Assembly: GCF_000248055.1 (NCBI RefSeq)
Contig: NZ_BAFC01000034.1
Coordinates: 1-64,000 of the forward strand
DNA: 64,000 nt
From: Gordonia sputi NBRC 100414
Lineage (GTDB): Bacteria; Actinomycetota; Actinomycetes; Mycobacteriales; Mycobacteriaceae
Direction: 5' to 3'
Under the pieces are notes generated by a model that worked only from the letters and a program-made list of their open reading frames with translations, was not told the DNA's origin and did no database searches. The number at the start of each line of letters is the position of its first letter. The stretch's first letter is position 1. Positions 45,544 through 56,600 of this stretch are shown in pieces. Position numbers and translations under genes: made by a program.

Positions 45544-45582
45544 AGACTATTCGGTTCGCCGTAGAGCGCACAACCTATTTTT
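45544..45582 (-). promoter_or_regulatory. Putative WhiB7-dependent promoter of whiB7
   Basis: On the minus strand: AT-rich AAAAATA (45582-45576), then TTGTGC as -35 (45573-45568), an 18-bp spacer and TAGTCT as -10 (45549-45544). An AT-rich stretch 2-3 bp upstream of the -35 box is the reported WhiB7 promoter pattern. The AT stretch lies over the uvrD2 stop codon. The expected RNA start is near 45537. Confidence 0.7.
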
Positions 45583-47701
45583 GACCTGCGGTTTTGACGA
45601 GTTCGATGACCTCTTCGCCGTACTCGTTGAGCTTGGCGGCACCGATACCCGAGATCGACACCAGCGCAGCGGAATCCGTCGGCCGCTGCTCTGCGATCGC
45701 AAGCAATGTCTTGTCGGAGAACACGACAAAGGCGGGAACCTTCTTCGAGTCCGCTCGCGTCCGGCGCCACTCCTTGAGCGCCACGAGCAGACCCTCATCG
45801 AGATCCGACGGGCAATCGGCGCACCGGCCGAGCAGAGTTGCAGTCGAATCGAGCAATCGCGACCCGCACACCCGGCACGTCGGTCCCTTCCGCGGTGCTC
45901 GCTTCGACGCCGGTGCGATACGCGACGCGGGCGAGTCGTCGGGCACGAGGTCGGCGAGGAATCGCGAACGACGTCGTGCTCGACCGCCCTCGTTGCGGGC
46001 GATCGCCCATGAGATGTGCAGATGTTCGCGGGCTCGGGTGACGCCGACGTAGAAGAGTCGACGCTCCTCCTCGACGTCGTCGAACGATCCCTTGATGGCC
46101 TGACTGATCGGCAGCGATCCCTCTGTCAGTCCGACAAGGAACACCGCATCCCATTCCAAGCCCTTCGCCGCGTGCAGCGACGACAGCGTGACGCCCTGGA
46201 CGGTTGGTGGGTGCCGAGCCTGCGACCGCGCGTCGAGTTCTGCGACGAGCTCGGGCAGTGTCAGGGCGGGATTGTCGGCAAGCATGTCGTCGGCAAGCCC
46301 GGACAGCGCACGCAGCGACTGCCAGCGGGCCTTCGCCTGCGCACCCGTCGGCTCGTCGTCGGACATGCCGAGCTCGCCGAGGACCGATCGCACCACCGTG
46401 GCAAGTTCGACGTCGTCGCGGATTCCCCGCTGCGCCACGAGCGAGAGCTGCCGCATGGCCTGACGGACCTCAGCCCTGGTGAAGAACGCCTCGCCACCAC
46501 GCACCTGGTACGGGATGCCCGCCTGGGTGAGCGCCTGCTCGTGATTCTCCGACTGTGCGTTGATTCGGTAGAGAATCGCGATCCCGGAGGCGGGTACACC
46601 CGAGTTCATCAGACGCTTGATGGCCGACGCGACGGCCGACGCTTCGCTCGGCTCGTCGTCGTATTCGGCGAACTCGGGTTCGGGTCCGGCGTCGCGCTGT
46701 CCGATCAGTTGCAGTCTCGTCCCGGCGATCCGCCCACGCGCAGCCCCGATCACCCGGTTGGCGAGGCTGACCACCTGCGGCGTCGACCGATAGTCGCGTT
46801 CGAGGCGCACAAGCGTGGCGTCGGGGAATCGGCGGCCGAAATCGAGAAGGTACTTCGGTGTGGCGCCGGTGAACGTGTAGATCGTCTGGTTGGCGTCGCC
46901 GACCACGGTCAGGTCGTCGCGGGGACCGAGCCAGGCGTCGAGCAGACCCTGCTGCACCGGCGTCACGTCCTGATACTCGTCGACGACGAAACACCGGTAG
47001 CGCGAACGGAATTCGTCGGCAAGCCCGGCGTCGGACTCGATGATCGTCGTCATGTAGATGAGGAGGTCGTCGAAGTCGAGGAGGCGGTCGCCGTCTGGTG
47101 AGACCTTGGCGTCCTCGTAGGCGGCGAAAGCCTTGGCGACCTGCGCGGCGGGTGCGGGCGTCTCTCTGGTGGCACGGGTGACGGCAGCGACGTAGTCCTC
47201 GGGTCCGATGAGCGACGCCTTGGCCCACTCGATCTCCGACATCAGGTCGCGCACGGTGTCGGTGGAACTGTCGAGTCCGGCTTTGCGTGCCGCACGTCCG
47301 ACAAGTGGGAACTTGTTGTCGAGCAGCTCCCACGACGCACTGCCGAACGCGCGCGGCCAGAAGTAGCGGAGCTGGCGCATGGCCGCAGCGTGGAACGTCT
47401 GCGCCAACACGCTCGGACCGCCGGCGCCGACGCCGAGCGACCTCAGCCTGCCGCGCATCTCCCCCGCCGCCCGCGCCGTGAACGTCACGGCGAGCACCTG
47501 ACCGGGATTGACCTGCCCCTGATCGATCAGATACGCGATGCGTCGCGTGATGGTGCGCGTCTTGCCGGTACCCGCACCCGCCAGCACACACACCGGACCG
47601 CGCGGCGCGAGGACTGCGGCCCGCTGCTCGGGGTCGAGTCCGTCGAGGATGCTGCGGTCACGTGCGCGGGGCGATGAGGGGCTGTCGGACACGGGTTCCA
47701 C
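45575..47701 (-). CDS. uvrD2: ATP-dependent DNA helicase UvrD2
   Basis: A 708-residue superfamily 1 helicase. Walker A is [13 protein letters not shown] is the DEXX-type box, and DANQTIY, YRST and [18 protein letters not shown] are later helicase motifs. A tetracysteine zinc motif (CRVCG ... CADCP) and an HRDC domain end the protein, the known UvrD2 layout. GTG 47701 or GTG 47692 are possible starts; the frame is open to 47821. It diverges from mycoredoxin. The stop codon lies inside the whiB7 promoter. Confidence 0.95.
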   Translation of the reverse strand: MEPVSDSPSSPRARDRSILDGLDPEQRAAVLAPRGPVCVLAGAGTGKTRTITRRIAYLIDQGQVNPGQVLAVTFTARAAGEMRGRLRSLGVGAGGPSVLAQTFHAAAMRQLRYFWPRAFGSASWELLDNKFPLVGRAARKAGLDSSTDTVRDLMSEIEWAKASLIGPEDYVAAVTRATRETPAPAAQVAKAFAAYEDAKVSPDGDRLLDFDDLLIYMTTIIESDAGLADEFRSRYRCFVVDEYQDVTPVQQGLLDAWLGPRDDLTVVGDANQTIYTFTGATPKYLLDFGRRFPDATLVRLERDYRSTPQVVSLANRVIGAARGRIAGTRLQLIGQRDAGPEPEFAEYDDEPSEASAVASAIKRLMNSGVPASGIAILYRINAQSENHEQALTQAGIPYQVRGGEAFFTRAEVRQAMRQLSLVAQRGIRDDVELATVVRSVLGELGMSDDEPTGAQAKARWQSLRALSGLADDMLADNPALTLPELVAELDARSQARHPPTVQGVTLSSLHAAKGLEWDAVFLVGLTEGSLPISQAIKGSFDDVEEERRLFYVGVTRAREHLHISWAIARNEGGRARRRSRFLADLVPDDSPASRIAPASKRAPRKGPTCRVCGSRLLDSTATLLGRCADCPSDLDEGLLVALKEWRRTRADSKKVPAFVVFSDKTLLAIAEQRPTDSAALVSISGIGAAKLNEYGEEVIELVKTAGQK

Positions 47702-47819
47702 TATGGCACCCCGATACGACGCCGACGCCGGCCCGTTCACCGCTGTCCACAAGCGCGCCACACCCTCACCGTGGAGACAGGTCGGGAACACGCGCCGACG
47801 AGTTCGTGTTGTGGATGCC

Positions 47820-48086
47820 ATGAGCGAGACATCTGAGAATCAGACCCCCGCCGCACTGACGATGTACACCACGTCGTGGTGCGGCTACTGCGCGCGACTC
47901 AAGACGGCCCTGCGCAGCTCGGGCCTCGAGTGGACCGAGATCGACATCGAGCGCAACCCCGACGCCGCAGAGTTCGTCGGCAGCGTCAACGGCGGCAACC
48001 ACGTGGTCCCGACGGTCCAGTACGCCGACGGCACGACCGCCACGAACCCATCGATCACCGACGTCAAGAAGAAGCTCGGCGTCTGA
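47820..48086 (+). CDS. mrx1: Mycoredoxin-1 glutaredoxin-like protein
   Basis: An 88-residue thioredoxin-fold protein with the active site C21-G-Y-C24. Mycoredoxin-1 reduces mixed disulfides formed with mycothiol. ATG 47820 is the likely start. It lies between uvrD2 (divergent) and nudC (convergent, 11-bp gap), the same order as in mycobacteria. Confidence 0.93.
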   Translation: MSETSENQTPAALTMYTTSWCGYCARLKTALRSSGLEWTEIDIERNPDAAEFVGSVNGGNHVVPTVQYADGTTATNPSITDVKKKLGV

Positions 48087-48097
48087 GACAGGCCCGG

Positions 48098-49036
48098 TCA
48101 GGCGGGCGTGCGCGCCCAGGCCTCGACCAGCGCCCGCGCGATGGAGATCGAGCCGGGCAGCAGTAGCCGAGGGGCGTCCTCGCCGTCGGCGACGTCGGGT
48201 TCGGGCATGCCCCGCAGCCATTCGTCGCCGCGGTCGAGCGCGTCGAGTACCTCGGCGCGCGTGAACCATTGCGCGTCGCCGATCTCGCCGTCGAGAAACT
48301 GGAGCGGTTCGGCGGGGTCGCCGAGCGCGGAGAAACCGAGCATCAGTGATCTGGGGAACGGCCACGGCTGCGATCCCAGGTATCGCGGCTCGCTCACGGT
48401 GATCCCGACCTCTTCGTGAACCTCTCGGATCACGCACTGCTCCAACGACTCTCCCGGTTCGACGAAGCCCGCGAGCGTTGAGTACCACCGGTCGGGCCAG
48501 ACGGCCTGACGTCCGAGCAGGATTCGGTCGGCGCCGTCGTGGACGACGGTGATGATCGCGGGGTCGGTGCGCGGGAACTCGTCGACGCCGGTCTCCGGAT
48601 TGCGACGCACCCAACCGCCACGTGCCGGGACGGTTGGGGAGCCGTTGACGGGTGAAAACCGTGCTGTCGCATGCCAGTTCAAGATACCGAGCGCGGTGGC
48701 CAGGAGTCCGGCCTCGTCGGCGTCGAGTCGGGAGGCTCCGCGTCGAGGATCGGCGGTCTTGCCGTCGAGTGCTTCGACCCTGATCGTCCACAGGTCGGTG
48801 TCGGTGTGTGCGAGGAAGACCGCATCGGCCGGAGGCTCGTCTCCGAACTCAGAACTGTCGACCCACCGCAGCGCCCCGTCGGGCTCGACGGGATAGCGAC
48901 CGCCGGTATCGATGCGAAGTACGCGCGCTGTCGGCCAGCCTGCGAGCATACGGTCGGGTTCGTCGCGGACCTCGTCGGCACGGTCAAACGTGCCTCGAGA
49001 CAGCAGCGGCGGTTGGTCGAAGACAAAGGCGCCCAT
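48098..49036 (-). CDS. nudC: NADH pyrophosphatase NudC
   Basis: A 312-residue Nudix hydrolase that cleaves NADH and NAD-type molecules. The Nudix box is GFVEPGESLEQCVIREVHEEVGI and the NudC signature SQPWPFP follows. The four Cys zinc ribbon of E. coli NudC is not visible in the region before the Nudix domain, so the metal-binding element is lost or changed. ATG 49036 is the likely start; the frame to 49255 lacks resemblance. It is at the end of the adnA-adnB-channel-nudC run. Confidence 0.9.
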   Translation of the reverse strand: MGAFVFDQPPLLSRGTFDRADEVRDEPDRMLAGWPTARVLRIDTGGRYPVEPDGALRWVDSSEFGDEPPADAVFLAHTDTDLWTIRVEALDGKTADPRRGASRLDADEAGLLATALGILNWHATARFSPVNGSPTVPARGGWVRRNPETGVDEFPRTDPAIITVVHDGADRILLGRQAVWPDRWYSTLAGFVEPGESLEQCVIREVHEEVGITVSEPRYLGSQPWPFPRSLMLGFSALGDPAEPLQFLDGEIGDAQWFTRAEVLDALDRGDEWLRGMPEPDVADGEDAPRLLLPGSISIARALVEAWARTPA

Positions 49037-49076
49037 GAAGACTGTTCTACCCTGACTCACTCGCCGGTGGCGAACC

Positions 49077-50147
49077 TCAGTCGCCCGCGCCCTTGCGGAC
49101 GTACAGCAGCCGGTCGCCCGCCTCGATCTGCTCGACCTCGCTGTCGTCGACGCGGTGCAGCACACCGTTACGCAGCACGCCGAGGACGATGTCGCGGGTG
49201 TGGGCGGGCGAGCCTCCCGTTTCCGTCGGATCGACTTCGCGTTCGGCGATCGCATACCCGGCGTCGGGAGTCAGCAGGTCCTCGATCACCTCGACGACTG
49301 ACGGCGTCATGGTCGCGATACCGAGGAGCCTGCCCGCAGTCTCCGACGACACGACCACCGAGTTCGCACCCGACTGCCGCATCAGGTGCGTGTTCTCCGA
49401 CTCCCTGATCGACGCGACGATCTTCGCGCGCGGGTTGAGTTCGCGCGCCGTGAGCGTGGCGAGAACGGCGGTGTCGTCGCGATTGGCGGCCACGACGATG
49501 CTGGCGGCGTGCGCGACACCCGCCAGCCGCAGCACGTCGGACTTCGTGGCGTCGCCGCGAACCGTCACGAGACCGTCGGCCTCCGCATGCTCGAGGACTC
49601 CCGGGTTGTTGTCGACGACGACGATCTCGGCCGGCTTGATGCCGTCGCCGATCATCGCGTCGACCGCGCTACGACCCTTGGTGCCGTACCCGATGACGAC
49701 GGTGTGGTTGCGCAAGTTGTTCCTCCAGCGCTGGATTTTAAGAGCTTGGCGGGACCGCTCGGTCAGCACCTCGAGCGTCGTACCGATCAACACGATCAGG
49801 AACAGCACGCGTAGCGGAGTGATGATCAGCAGGTTGAGCAGGCGAGCCGACGGACTGAACGGAGTGATGTCGCCGTAGCCGGTGGTCGACAACGTCACAG
49901 CCGAGTAATACATCGCGTCGAGAAACGAGAGCTCGTTATCTTGAACGTCGCGGTAGCCGCTGCGGTCGACGTAGACGAGAACGGCCGTGAAGAACAGCGC
50001 GACTACCGCGAAGATGACCCGACGCCCGATGGCCCGAGCCGGACTCTGCTTGAGCTCCGGAATACGGACGACGCCGACGAGTGCGTAGTCGGGGCCGTCG
50101 GACAGCTCCTCGCCCCGCCATCGACGTCGGAATCCGCGTCCGCGCAT
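49077..50147 (-). CDS. Potassium channel with RCK (TrkA-N) domain
   Basis: A 356-residue ion channel. Two membrane helices flank the pore filter TTGYGD, and the C-terminal RCK domain (VVIGYGTKGR, DATKSD) senses a ligand or nucleotide; a second regulatory part completes it. AAAGGTGG lies before ATG 50147, which decides the start. It sits between adnB and nudC on the same strand. Ligand unknown. Confidence 0.9.
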   Translation of the reverse strand: MRGRGFRRRWRGEELSDGPDYALVGVVRIPELKQSPARAIGRRVIFAVVALFFTAVLVYVDRSGYRDVQDNELSFLDAMYYSAVTLSTTGYGDITPFSPSARLLNLLIITPLRVLFLIVLIGTTLEVLTERSRQALKIQRWRNNLRNHTVVIGYGTKGRSAVDAMIGDGIKPAEIVVVDNNPGVLEHAEADGLVTVRGDATKSDVLRLAGVAHAASIVVAANRDDTAVLATLTARELNPRAKIVASIRESENTHLMRQSGANSVVVSSETAGRLLGIATMTPSVVEVIEDLLTPDAGYAIAEREVDPTETGGSPAHTRDIVLGVLRNGVLHRVDDSEVEQIEAGDRLLYVRKGAGD

Positions 50148-50202
50148 CAGCCGAACCACCTTTGCTTCACAGGGTGTGAATCTAATGCATCCGGGAGGTG
50201 TA

Positions 50203-53200
50203 TCACTGATCCGACTCTCGCGCGAGCAGCGCGACGAGATCGTCATGGTCGGGCAACACCTCGGGCTCGAGCGTGTAGTTGTGCCGGACGTAGTGGAACG
50301 CAGCGCTCACCCGATCCACCGGAACACCTGCGAGCTGCGCCCACGCAATCCGATAGGCGGCGAGCTGAATGTCGACGGATTCTCGTTGCGCACCACCGAC
50401 GGTCGAGTCGTTCGACGCCCCGTCACGCCGACCACCGGGTACCGCACCCGTCTTCCAGTCGACGACGACCCACGAGCCGTCGGGTTCGGCGAACACCGCG
50501 TCGATCCGGCCGCGGATCACCGTGTCGCCGATGACCGTCTCGAACGGGACCTCGACCTCGCTGGGATTGCGCGACGCCCACTTCGACGCCAGGAACGCCT
50601 CGCGCAGCGCGTCGAGGTCGGCGTCCGGCGAGGCCGACGAGTCGGCGGCACCCGGTAGTTCGTCGATATCGAGCAGCCGCGTCGCACCGAACCACCGCTC
50701 CACCCATGCGTGGAAAGCGGTACCGCGGCGTGCCGTCGGATTGGGCCGGAACGGCGTCGGACGGCGGAGTCGTCGTGCGAATTCCCTTTCGTCCGAGTCG
50801 AGTTCGACGAGTTGGCTGACCGACAGGTGCGTCGGGAGCGCGACGTCGACGAAGGCCTGGTTGCCTCGGTAATGCTCGGCGAGCAGGGCGTCGACCTCCG
50901 CTCTCCACTGCGCGATCTCGGATTCTTCTGCGGTCTCAGGGTCTTGCCCGTGTGCCGCCGACTCGGTGCCGCTGTCGGCGGGTGCGTCGAAGAGCGCCGG
51001 AGCACTGCGCGCGGCGACCGCATCGAGGACGAGTCGGGCCGCCGCGTCGACTCCTTCGCGACGCGCACCCAGCCGATCCGCGGGCCACGGCGCACGAATG
51101 GTCTGCTCGGCCAACGGGTTCGTCGCACCGTCTTCCGGTGGCGGGGCGAGCTCGTCGATGCTGAGGCCCTCGGAATCGACGGCAGGGTCGGCGATGGCGT
51201 CGGAGACGATGGCGACGAGCTCGTCGAAGAATTCCGACCCGCCGCGCGGTTTGTCGCCGGTCTCGCTCCAGTGATGCGCCGAGACGAGCAGATCGTGGCG
51301 CGCTCGCGTCAACGCGACGTAGAGGAGTCGACGATCCTCCTCCAGCCTGCGCTCGTCGATCGCCTCCTTGTGCAGAGTCAGCGCCTCGGCGAGTTCTTTG
51401 CGGTTGCTGATGCCCGCGGCTGCGAGGTCGAAGGTGGGGAAGCCCTCCCCCGTCCCCGGTTCCGCGAGGTCGCCACGCAGCGGTCCCGGCAACTCCTTGG
51501 CGCTGCGCATCCACGTCGTATCGGCCCGCCCACCGGGGAAGATCCGTGCCGCGACGTGCGGCAGCGCGACGACATCCCACTCGAGCCCCTTGGCCGCATG
51601 CACCGTGAGGATCTGGACGCGTTGCTCGGCCACCTCGATCCTGCCGGGCTCGAGTCCCTTCTCGATGGTCTCGGCGGTGTCGAGAAAGGCCAGCAGGCCC
51701 GGCAGATTCGCGCCGGGACGGTCGGCGTACGCGGTGACGTACTCGGCAAAGGCGTCGAGATGTTCGCGTCCGGTGATCGCACCGCGCATGCGACGAGCCC
51801 TGATCTGAGCCTCGATGCCGACACCGATCGTGTTCTCGACGTCGGCGACGAGCTCGGGCAGCGGCTGGCCGATGCGCCTGCGCAGCGCCTCGAGCTGCGC
51901 GCCGAACGCCCGGATACGGGCGTATCCCTGCGGTGTGTACGCCTCCGGATCGCCCGGATCGACGACGGCGTCGGCGATTCCGGCACGGTCGACGACCTCG
52001 GTCGGCAGCACGGCGTCGAGCGCGGCGTCGAGTTCTTCGCGGCTGGTGACAGCACCACCGGATGCCGCGAAGGCGTCGGCGGCGAGGTTGGTGGCACACC
52101 GCCACAGTGCGGCGATGTCGGCGGCGCCCAACTGCCAGCGCGCGCCGGTCAGGAGTCGCATCGCTGCGGTCCCGGCCATCGGATCCGCCATCAACCGCAG
52201 CGTCGCGACGACGTCCTCGATCTCCGGTACGTGGAGCAACCCGCCGATACCGATCACCTCGGCCGGGATTCCCCGACTCTCGAGTTCGTCCGCCAACGGC
52301 GCCGAATCCTCGTTGCGGCGCACCAGGATCGCGACGGTCGGCGGGTCGACGCCGTCGCGCTCGGCATCACGGTAGTGACGTTCGATGGCCTCCCCCAGCC
52401 ATGCCCGCTCGTCGACCACCGTCGAGGTGAGGGCCATCGAGACCGTTCCCGACGGCGCGTCGGGTCGCGGGCGCAGCACGCTGACCGGAATTCCCCTGCG
52501 CCGCAACTCTTCCGAGGTCCGGTTCGCGAGCTCGAGCGTGTGCGAGGGGTTGCGCCAACTCGTGAGCAGCTCGAGCCGCTCCGACGGCCTGCCGTCGGAG
52601 CGCGGGAAATCGGCGGTGAAGCGGGGAAGGTTGGCCGCCGACGCGCCGCGCCAGCCGTAGATGGACTGGATCGGATCGCCGACCGCCGTGACAGCGACCG
52701 TCGGAACACGTTCGCCTCCAGACGCTTTCGTACCCGCACCACCGAACAGCGTCGACAACAGGATTCGCTGCGAATGGCCTGTGTCCTGGTACTCGTCGAG
52801 CAGCACGGCACGGAAGGACCGCCGCTCACCCGCCGCAACGTCCGGATTGCGTTGCACCAGTTGGGCGGCCAGCGACATCTGACTGCCGAAGTCGAGTGCG
52901 GACTGTTCACGCATCGCGTCGCGCAGCGCCGCCACCATCGGCAGCAGTTCACGGCGTTCGTCGATGACCTCCTGGATCTTGACGAGGTCTTTGCTCGGCG
53001 CCGCACGCTGCCTCGGGCCGGGCGGCAATGTGTCGACCATCGACCGCAGGTCGTCGCCCCACGCGGTCAGCGTGTCGAGATCGACGAGATGTTCGGCCAT
53101 CTCGCCGTGCAACCGCAGCACTGCCTCGGTCACGCCGGAGGGCACTTTGGTGGTGTGCAACGGGCCGGTCCAGTTCGACACGATCGAGAACGCGAGTTGC

Positions 53201-53664
53201 CACAGCTCGGTCTCGCTCAGCAGCGTCGAACTCGGTTCGACGGGCAGCAGCAGCCCGTAGTCGGCGATGAGCCTGCCCGCGTACGCGTGATAGGTGCTCA
53301 CCTCGGGGTCGGCCGAACGCAGCCGCGCGGCCAGCATGCCGTCGGGGTCCCAGTTCACCAGGGCTGGCGACCCCGCGAGCATCGAGAGTCGACGCCGAAT
53401 GCGGGCGCCCAGTTCGCTGGCCGCCTTGCGGGTGAACGTGAGTCCGAGGATCTCGTCGGGTGAGACCAGCCCGTTGGCGACGAGCCACACGACCCGCGAC
53501 GCCATGGTCTCGGTCTTGCCCGCACCGGCACCGGCGACCACGAGCAGCGGTTCCAGCGGCGCCTCGATCACCGCGACCTGTTCGGGTGTCGGCGAGGGCA
53601 ATCCGAGCGCTGCGGCAAGCGAAGTCGCGGAGACACGCGCGCGCCGCACATCGACGTCAGTCAT
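50203..53664 (-). CDS. adnB: DNA end-resection helicase-nuclease AdnB
   Basis: A 1153-residue subunit of the AdnAB complex that resects double-strand breaks in place of RecBCD. UvrD-like motor: Walker A A44-GAGAGKT51, YGWRGA and the later [26 protein letters not shown] helicase motif. A RecB-type nuclease ends the protein (DWKTG, QLAAYR). It overlaps adnA by 8 bp, so the two are translated from one mRNA. Confidence 0.95.
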   Translation of the reverse strand: MTDVDVRRARVSATSLAAALGLPSPTPEQVAVIEAPLEPLLVVAGAGAGKTETMASRVVWLVANGLVSPDEILGLTFTRKAASELGARIRRRLSMLAGSPALVNWDPDGMLAARLRSADPEVSTYHAYAGRLIADYGLLLPVEPSSTLLSETELWQLAFSIVSNWTGPLHTTKVPSGVTEAVLRLHGEMAEHLVDLDTLTAWGDDLRSMVDTLPPGPRQRAAPSKDLVKIQEVIDERRELLPMVAALRDAMREQSALDFGSQMSLAAQLVQRNPDVAAGERRSFRAVLLDEYQDTGHSQRILLSTLFGGAGTKASGGERVPTVAVTAVGDPIQSIYGWRGASAANLPRFTADFPRSDGRPSERLELLTSWRNPSHTLELANRTSEELRRRGIPVSVLRPRPDAPSGTVSMALTSTVVDERAWLGEAIERHYRDAERDGVDPPTVAILVRRNEDSAPLADELESRGIPAEVIGIGGLLHVPEIEDVVATLRLMADPMAGTAAMRLLTGARWQLGAADIAALWRCATNLAADAFAASGGAVTSREELDAALDAVLPTEVVDRAGIADAVVDPGDPEAYTPQGYARIRAFGAQLEALRRRIGQPLPELVADVENTIGVGIEAQIRARRMRGAITGREHLDAFAEYVTAYADRPGANLPGLLAFLDTAETIEKGLEPGRIEVAEQRVQILTVHAAKGLEWDVVALPHVAARIFPGGRADTTWMRSAKELPGPLRGDLAEPGTGEGFPTFDLAAAGISNRKELAEALTLHKEAIDERRLEEDRRLLYVALTRARHDLLVSAHHWSETGDKPRGGSEFFDELVAIVSDAIADPAVDSEGLSIDELAPPPEDGATNPLAEQTIRAPWPADRLGARREGVDAAARLVLDAVAARSAPALFDAPADSGTESAAHGQDPETAEESEIAQWRAEVDALLAEHYRGNQAFVDVALPTHLSVSQLVELDSDEREFARRLRRPTPFRPNPTARRGTAFHAWVERWFGATRLLDIDELPGAADSSASPDADLDALREAFLASKWASRNPSEVEVPFETVIGDTVIRGRIDAVFAEPDGSWVVVDWKTGAVPGGRRDGASNDSTVGGAQRESVDIQLAAYRIAWAQLAGVPVDRVSAAFHYVRHNYTLEPEVLPDHDDLVALLARESDQ

Positions 53665-56600
53665 CGATCACCGCCTTGCCACGCAACTGCGCGGGACAAC
53701 TCGTGTGCAGTGCGCAGTGCGCGCAGCCAGGGTTAGGCGTCGCGTCGAACACCGGCCCGACGCTCGCCTTGGCCGCCGACCGCACCACACCGATCCACTC
53801 ATCGAGCAGTTCCGGTGTCAGCGGAGGTTGGACACGCTCGGCCGCGCCCGTCGACGTATTGTTCGCCGACACGAACACCAGGCGCCCACCCCCGGGTTCG
53901 AGCGTGCCGTCGGTGTCGGGCGGAAACTGCGCCGCACCGCCGTGCGCAAGCGCCACCTGGTAGGCGGCGAGCTGTGCGTGCTCCTCGGCATCGGCGCGCG
54001 ACACCGCGGTCTTCGCGGTCTTCACATCCACGACGACGGGCCTGCCCGACGAGTCGGCCTCGAGTCGGTCGACGCGACCACGCAGCCGCACCGGTGGATC
54101 GTCGTCGACGCCGGGCACCGTGGCGTCGATGGCCGATTCGACACCACGCTCCCGCAGTTCGTCGCGCGAAATACGCAGCCAGTCACGGAAATTGGTGAGC
54201 ATCTCCTCCGCTCGTTCCAACTCGTGCGCCGAGTACCACGCCGCTCCGGTGTCGACGCGCTCCCAGATGTCGCGCAACGCGCCGGTCACCTCGGCCGGGT
54301 CGATGTTGCCCGCAACCGCCTGCACGAGCGTGTGCACCAGGCTGCCCGCGATGGCGGGTGTCGCATCGCCGTCGCGCCCACCGTTGCGTTCGAGCAGCCA
54401 GCGCAGCGAGCACCTGCTCAAACTCTCGATATTCGACGGCGACAAAGTGATCGGCCCGTCGTCGGGGCGCCACAGCGGCGCATCGGTGCTCACCTCTGCC
54501 AGACCGAACCAGTCACGCGGGTGCGCTCCCGGGATGTCGGAATCGGCAAGTGTGGCAAGGAGTTCGGCGGCCGCCCTGGTGCGCTCGTCGAGTTCTGGCT
54601 CCTGCGCACCGGCGATGACCACGGACCGCAGGGTGGCCACCAACGACGGAAGCGACAGCACACGGTCGACGCCGGGATCGAGCGCGACGCCCTCCATGAC
54701 CTGCGGCGCATCTGCGTCCGTGTCGGACTCGCCACCGAGCGCCGCCGCGATCTCGGCGACGAACCTCGACGGCGATGCGTCGCCGCTACCGTCCTCGACC
54801 GCTGTGACGAGAAGTCGACGCCGCGCCCGCGTGCACGCGACGAGCAACAGACGCCGCTCGTCCGCGAGTGCCCCGGCACCACGCGTGACGACGTCGATCC
54901 CGTCTGGTGCGACGCCGTCGAGCAGGTCGACGAGCTCAGCGGTGGCGAGCACGCTGCCCCGACTCCGCAGCGACGGCCAGAGCCCGTCGAGGACACCCGC
55001 GACAGCGACGACCTCCCACTCGCGGCCCGCCGCAGCATGCGCGGACAGGACCGTCACCGAATCGGCTGCCGCAGAAGCGGTTCGGGAATCGCGGGGGATC
55101 TGCAACTGGCTCAAGTAGTGCACGAAAGCCGCGGGCCCCGCAGACGGGAGCGTGTCGGCGAAGTCGCCCGCCGCCTCGAACATCGCCATCATCGCGTCGA
55201 GATCGCGGTCGGCCTGTTCACCTGCGGGCCCACCCCTGATCGCGCTGCCGACCCACCGACGCTCGAGCCCACTCGCCTGCCACGCGGCCCACAGGGTCTC
55301 CTCGACGCCGCGGCGGGCACCATGAGCCCGCTGCGCTGCAGCTATCACGTCGAGCGCGCGCCGCAACGGTGCGGCCTCGGCGTCGGATAGCGCGCGCAGG
55401 TAACGCTGCGCGACCTCGTCGTCGAGCAGTGCCTCCCGCAACGATGTCAACGAATCACGTTGCGCCGCAGCCTCACCCGCGACATCTCCGGCCGAGGATG
55501 CGTCACGCTCCGCCTTCTCGTCGCACCTGCGCACACCACGACGCAGTCGGCGCATCGCGCCCGGATCGGCAGCTCCGATGGGGCCGGTCAGCAACGCGAC
55601 GGTGTCGTCGATGGAGAACGTCTCGTCGGGAGAAGGAGCTACCTCTGCTGCATCCGAGCGCGCCGCGACCGCGCACAGCACCGTCATCAGCGCCGCAACG
55701 GAACGTTGCCGGTGGATCGGCAGATCGGAGGTGGGCGTCGTGAGCGGGACGCCCGCGGATCGGAACGCTCGACGCAGCGCAGGCAATGCCAGGTGCACAG
55801 AGCGCACGATGACCGCCATGTCCGACCACGGGACACCCTCGAACAGGTGGGCGCGGCGCAGCAGGTCGGCGACGGCCGTCGCCTCCTTGGCCGCCGACGA
55901 GAACACCCTGACCGCCGCGCCTGCGTCGTCGTCCGCCGTTGCCGACGCCCGTGGATAGGAATGCGGCCGGGCACCGGGGAGCCGCGACGCGAGCGCTCGG
56001 CCGACCTCGCCGATGTCGGGGTGCGAACGGAAATCCTCGCTCAGCACGACGTCGCGTTCGGATCCTGGATCGGCCAGTCCGTCGGCGAAACGCGGACTCG
56101 CACCACGGAATCCGAAGATCGACTGGTCGGTGTCGGCGGCGATGATCGTCGACTCGGTTCCGGTGCCGACGAGTCGGACGAGTTCTGCTGCCTGCGGGTC
56201 GAGGTGCTGTGCGTCGTCGACGATCAGGTGCCGGATGCGATTGCGCTGACCCGCGAGGAGCTCGGGATCTGTCGCGAACGCCGACAGCGCCGACCCGACC
56301 AGCTCGGCGGCGTCGACCGCGGGCGCCGACGCACCGGGAGTCGCGAGCCCCACGGCCCCGCGCAACAGCATGTTCTGCTCGTACTGTGCGTATGCCCGCG
56401 CCGCGGCGACCCATTCGGGTCGGCGATGTGTGCGGCCGAGCGACGCGAGTTCTTCCGGGCCGACGCCACGCTCGGCAGCCCGCATCATGAGGTCGCGCAA
56501 TGCCTGCGCGAAGCCGTCGGTGCCCAGCGCGGGACGTAGCAGCTTCGGCCAGTAGCCCGCACCGTCTTCGATATCGCCCGCGAGCAGTTCGCGCAGCACG

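Noticed and set aside
50710-53463. Plus-strand open frame of 917 codons opposite adnB
   Set aside because: Antisense shadow of a protein with clear helicase and nuclease motifs; composition is typical of shadow frames.
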